The notes under the pieces: generated by a model
Databases searched by the model: none
What the model saw: the letters and a program-made list of their open reading frames with translations, nothing else
Told to the model about the DNA's origin: nothing
DNA from: Alphaproteobacteria bacterium
GTDB lineage: Bacteria; Pseudomonadota; Alphaproteobacteria; Caulobacterales; Aquidulcibacteraceae
Length of the DNA stretch: 33,862 nt
Reading direction: 5' to 3'
Assembly (NCBI GenBank): GCA_027485915.1
Contig: JAIXQA010000062.1
Span: forward strand, 1-33,862
Shown: positions 31,170-33,862 of the stretch, one piece after another
How positions within the stretch are numbered: position 1 is the first letter of the stretch
Layout: every line of letters starts with the position of its first letter
Program-made: the position numbers and the translations under genes

Positions 31170-33041
31170 TTGGCACATAGCGCTTACGACATCATCATCA
31201 TTGGCGGCGGTCATGCCGGTTGTGAGGCCGCAGCGGCGAGCGCGCGCGTTGGCGCGAAGACTTTGCTCGTCACTCACAACGCGGCAACCATAGGCGAAAT
31301 GTCGTGCAACCCTGCGATCGGCGGCCTCGGAAAAGGCCATTTGGTACGAGAGATCGATGCGCTTGACGGCATCATGGGCAAGGCAGCTGATGCGGCCGGA
31401 ATTCAGTTCCGCATGCTAAATCGCTCAAAAGGCCCCGCCGTTCGAGGCCCTCGAGCCCAAGCCGACCGCAAATTGTATCGGGAAGCCATTCAAACGATTT
31501 TGGCTGAGCAAGAGAATCTTGCCATCTTGGGCGCGGCAGTCGAGGATCTTATTCTTATGGAGGGGACCTGTCGCGGCATTATTTTGGGAAATGGCGAACA
31601 GATTGAAGCGGGGGCAGTCGTTCTCACGACCGGTACATTTCTAAATGGGATGATCCATTTGGGTCAAAGAACTTGGCCCGCTGGCCGGATTGATGAAGCG
31701 CCCGCAATTGGCTTAGCACAAACCCTCTATCGGCTTGGCCTACCCATGGGCCGCCTGAAAACTGGCACGCCAGCACGGCTTGATGGACGGACGATTGATT
31801 ATTCTGTCTGTGAGATGCAACCCGGCGACGAACCACCAATCCCCTTTTCTTTTTTAAATGAGCGCATCACAACGCCACAAGTTCCATGTTGGATTACATG
31901 GACGAACGAGGCGACGCATCAAATCATTCGGGATAATTTGCATTTATCGGCTGTATATGGCGGCGCAATTGAGGGCCGCGGCCCACGATATTGCCCATCA
32001 ATCGAAGACAAGATTGTGCGCTTCTCCGACAAGGATCGTCATCAGATCTTTCTTGAGCCTGAAGGACTCGATGACCCAACAATTTATCCCAACGGGATAT
32101 CAACCTCCTTTCCCGAGGAAGTCCAAGCGGCGTTCATGCGCACGATTCCCGGCCTCGAGAAGGTGGAGATTTTGCGTTATGCCTATGCGATTGAATATGA
32201 TTACGTTGACCCGCGCGCCTTGAGGTCTGACCTTTCAGTACAAGCGGTTCCGGGCCTTTATCTTGCCGGGCAGATCAACGGCACGACTGGATATGAAGAA
32301 GCAGCAGCGCAGGGCCTGATGGCGGGCCTGAACGCGGCCCGGCATGTAGCCGGCCACGACGCGTTTAGCTTTCGGCGCGATCAGGCCTATATTGGTGTGT
32401 TGATTGACGATCTGATTACGCGGGGTGTGTCTGAGCCCTATCGTATGTTTACATCGCGCGCTGAGTATCGCCTGACGCTTCGAGCGGACAATGCTGACCA
32501 GCGCTTGACGCCAATTGGTACTTCGCTTGGGCTTGTCGGAACCGCAAGGGCGCAAGCTTTCGCTGAGAAACTTGATGAGATCTCAACAGCGCGCGCCTAT
32601 GCGCTGGAGACCACTCTGACGCCAACAGAGGCCATTAGGCTTGGGCTGCACGTCAATCAAGATGGTCGGAAGCGCAGTGTCTTGGAACTGATTGCACATC
32701 CTCAAATCGGCCTGCCACGTGTTTTGGACATTTTTCCCGACCTGAAGGGGATGAGCGACCGCGCGCTAACACAATTAGAGACCGAAGCTGTTTATTCAGG
32801 CTATCTAGACCGGCAACAGGCCGATATCGTTGCTTTCCGCCGCGACGAGGATTTGGAATTGCCCCAGGATCTGGACTACCGCGCCATTGGCGGCCTCTCA
32901 AACGAGGCTCGGGAGAAGCTTTTGGCGGTGCGGCCCGCGACTTTGGGTCAGGCCTCTCGCATTGAGGGCATGACGGCGGGTGCCTTAACCGCACTATTGG
33001 CTTTTGTTCGTCGAGGGGTCAGCGCCCGTGCATCGGCCTAA
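31170..33041 (+). CDS. mnmG: tRNA uridine-5-carboxymethylaminomethyl(34) synthesis enzyme MnmG (GidA)
   Basis: MnmG is the FAD-dependent partner of MnmE in wobble-uridine modification. The Rossmann loop is [18 protein letters not shown] (residues 7-24). Family landmarks are [74 protein letters not shown], the C-terminal [20 protein letters not shown], and [13 protein letters not shown] near the end. At 623 aa it has the standard length. The start is TTG 31170, supported by GAGAGG 7 bases upstream (31157-31162) and by the immediate onset of the conserved fold. rsmG overlaps its 3' end. The mnmE-mnmG-rsmG-parA order is the ancestral origin-proximal arrangement in many alphaproteobacteria. Confidence 0.97.
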   Translation: MAHSAYDIIIIGGGHAGCEAAAASARVGAKTLLVTHNAATIGEMSCNPAIGGLGKGHLVREIDALDGIMGKAADAAGIQFRMLNRSKGPAVRGPRAQADRKLYREAIQTILAEQENLAILGAAVEDLILMEGTCRGIILGNGEQIEAGAVVLTTGTFLNGMIHLGQRTWPAGRIDEAPAIGLAQTLYRLGLPMGRLKTGTPARLDGRTIDYSVCEMQPGDEPPIPFSFLNERITTPQVPCWITWTNEATHQIIRDNLHLSAVYGGAIEGRGPRYCPSIEDKIVRFSDKDRHQIFLEPEGLDDPTIYPNGISTSFPEEVQAAFMRTIPGLEKVEILRYAYAIEYDYVDPRALRSDLSVQAVPGLYLAGQINGTTGYEEAAAQGLMAGLNAARHVAGHDAFSFRRDQAYIGVLIDDLITRGVSEPYRMFTSRAEYRLTLRADNADQRLTPIGTSLGLVGTARAQAFAEKLDEISTARAYALETTLTPTEAIRLGLHVNQDGRKRSVLELIAHPQIGLPRVLDIFPDLKGMSDRALTQLETEAVYSGYLDRQQADIVAFRRDEDLELPQDLDYRAIGGLSNEAREKLLAVRPATLGQASRIEGMTAGALTALLAFVRRGVSARASA

Positions 33042-33702
33042 TTTTGGTGCGGGGCGCAGACCTGCGGATGTCCAAGCACTACTTGTCTCCGACTATGGTG
33101 TTTCACGTGAAACCATTGATCGATTTGAGGCCTATCAGGCCATACTTATCAAGTGGGCCCCCCGAATCAATCTAGTCGGCGCTTCGACACTCAACGCATT
33201 TTGGGATCGCCATATCCTCGACTCAGCACAAATCCTGCCCTTCGCCCATCCCAAAGCAAGAACCTGGGTAGATTTTGGCTCCGGCGCCGGCTTTCCGGGT
33301 CTCGTTCTTGCGGCCATGCTGCATGACCGTCCCGACAACAAAGTAACCCTTATTGAAGCGAGCGCGAAGCGCTGTGGGTTCCTCCGGGAAGCGGCGCGTG
33401 CGATGCAGGTGCACGTCGAAATTGTGAATGATAAGCTTGAAAATGTCGCCGCGCGACCTGTCGACGTCATTACGGCCCGGGCCTTCACCGCTCTAGATCG
33501 TCTGCTTTCCTATGCTGAACCATGGCAGGGCCCACACACGCAATCACTGTTTCCAAAAGGGGAAGAAGTGTCCGCCGAGCTTGCGCAGGCCTCGACAAAC
33601 TGGCTGTTTAAGTCGACAATCCACCCATCGGTCAGCGATGTACGAGGCTGCATCGTCGAGATCACCGAATGCCAAGCCAGAACAAGGTCCACGCAACTAT
33701 GA
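33028..33702 (+). CDS. rsmG: 16S rRNA (guanine(527)-N7)-methyltransferase RsmG (GidB)
   Basis: RsmG methylates N7 of G527 in 16S rRNA using S-adenosylmethionine; loss often gives low-level streptomycin resistance. Visible are the RsmG signature [23 protein letters not shown], the SAM-binding loop [19 protein letters not shown], the acidic [14 protein letters not shown], and [16 protein letters not shown]. The frame opens at TTG 33004, but GTG 33028 has GAGGGG 9 bases upstream and yields 224 aa, close to the family norm; it then overlaps the mnmG stop by 14 bases. A parS site lies within its codons at 33099. Its stop overlaps the parA start (ATGA). Confidence 0.95.
   Translation: MHRPNFGAGRRPADVQALLVSDYGVSRETIDRFEAYQAILIKWAPRINLVGASTLNAFWDRHILDSAQILPFAHPKARTWVDFGSGAGFPGLVLAAMLHDRPDNKVTLIEASAKRCGFLREAARAMQVHVEIVNDKLENVAARPVDVITARAFTALDRLLSYAEPWQGPHTQSLFPKGEEVSAELAQASTNWLFKSTIHPSVSDVRGCIVEITECQARTRSTQL
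33099..33114. other. parS site (ParB-binding centromere), site 2, inside rsmG
   Basis: TGTTTCACGTGAAACC matches the parS consensus at 15 of 16 positions and shares the 14-bp core with site 1, 2,015 bases away. It is embedded in the rsmG coding sequence as part of codons for V-S-R-E-T. Confidence 0.93.
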
Positions 33703-33862
33703 AGAAGACACGAGTCATTGCTGTGGCAAACCAAAAGGGTGGGGTGGGCAAAACCACAACAGCAATCAATCTCGCGACGGCACTTGCTGCGGTTGGTGAA
33801 ACGGTTCTGATCCTCGACATTGATGCCCAAGGCAATGCCTCAACGGGCTTGGGCGTTTCTGC
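33699..33862 (+). CDS. parA: Chromosome partitioning ATPase ParA, 5' part (runs off the window)
   Basis: The first 54 codons encode the deviant Walker A of ParA-type ATPases, [19 protein letters not shown], followed by the Walker A' strand [17 protein letters not shown]. ParA with ParB and parS segregates the replicated origin. The start ATG 33699 overlaps the rsmG stop (ATGA). Two parS sites just upstream and the chromosomal mnmE-mnmG-rsmG context show it is the chromosomal ParA and not a plasmid or MinD relative. parB would be expected immediately downstream, outside the window. Confidence 0.95.
   Translation, partial: MKKTRVIAVANQKGGVGKTTTAINLATALAAVGETVLILDIDAQGNASTGLGVS

Noticed and set aside
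1-33862. Mobile element, prophage, CRISPR or tRNA-linked island
   Set aside because: No transposase, integrase, repeat-spacer array, tRNA or attachment repeat was seen in any part of the window.

Overview
This is a chromosomal segment of an alphaproteobacterium, close to its replication origin. The evidence is the right-hand gene order mnmE, mnmG, rsmG, parA with two near-consensus parS sites (TTTCACGTGAAA core), together with a polyhydroxybutyrate-type acetoacetyl-CoA reductase, a DUF6489 protein and alphaproteobacterial-type metK and RND efflux genes. A member of the Caulobacterales/Hyphomonadaceae side of the class seems plausible, but I cannot fix the genus. Coding density is high, with no gap above about 190 bases. 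I saw no tRNA, rRNA, CRISPR array, insertion sequence or prophage. Many genes start with TTG or GTG.

Left part (1-11.1 kb), housekeeping metabolism: the 5' end of murJ (lipid II flippase, minus strand), a chorismate mutase with an unusual C-terminal extension, truA (minus), a malyl-CoA-lyase-type CoA-ester lyase followed by PEP carboxylase (a pair reminiscent of serine-cycle clusters), a secreted class A acid phosphatase behind a Pif1-like helicase (both minus), cysK, and AMP nucleosidase closed by a strong terminator.

Middle (11.1-23.1 kb): a complete tripartite efflux system. A tetR-mfp-rnd operon on the minus strand faces a divergent NodT-type outer membrane factor gene, with a 16-bp palindromic operator just upstream of tetR. 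The RND permease appears to carry a tandem duplication of a two-helix transmembrane module. Next come argE-like M20 deacetylase (minus), metK behind a large AT-rich palindrome, a bidirectional terminator, acetoacetyl-CoA reductase (minus), and a Tat-exported gamma-glutamyltransferase.

Accessory-looking block (23.1-27.6 kb): four tightly packed minus-strand genes (an unrecognised protein that may be GNAT-like, a GNAT acetyltransferase, an isochorismatase-fold protein lacking its catalytic residues, and a small orphan) lie divergent from a LysR regulator, which is followed by an XRE regulator and a membrane-anchored SH3 protein. This block is the best candidate for an undescribed system.

Right part (27.6-33.9 kb): a dienelactone hydrolase and quinone oxidoreductase pair (minus, overlapping), then DUF6489-mnmE, mnmG, rsmG and the start of parA. 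MnmE and MnmG modify the tRNA wobble uridine together, RsmG methylates 16S rRNA, and ParA with ParB segregates the origin region through parS.
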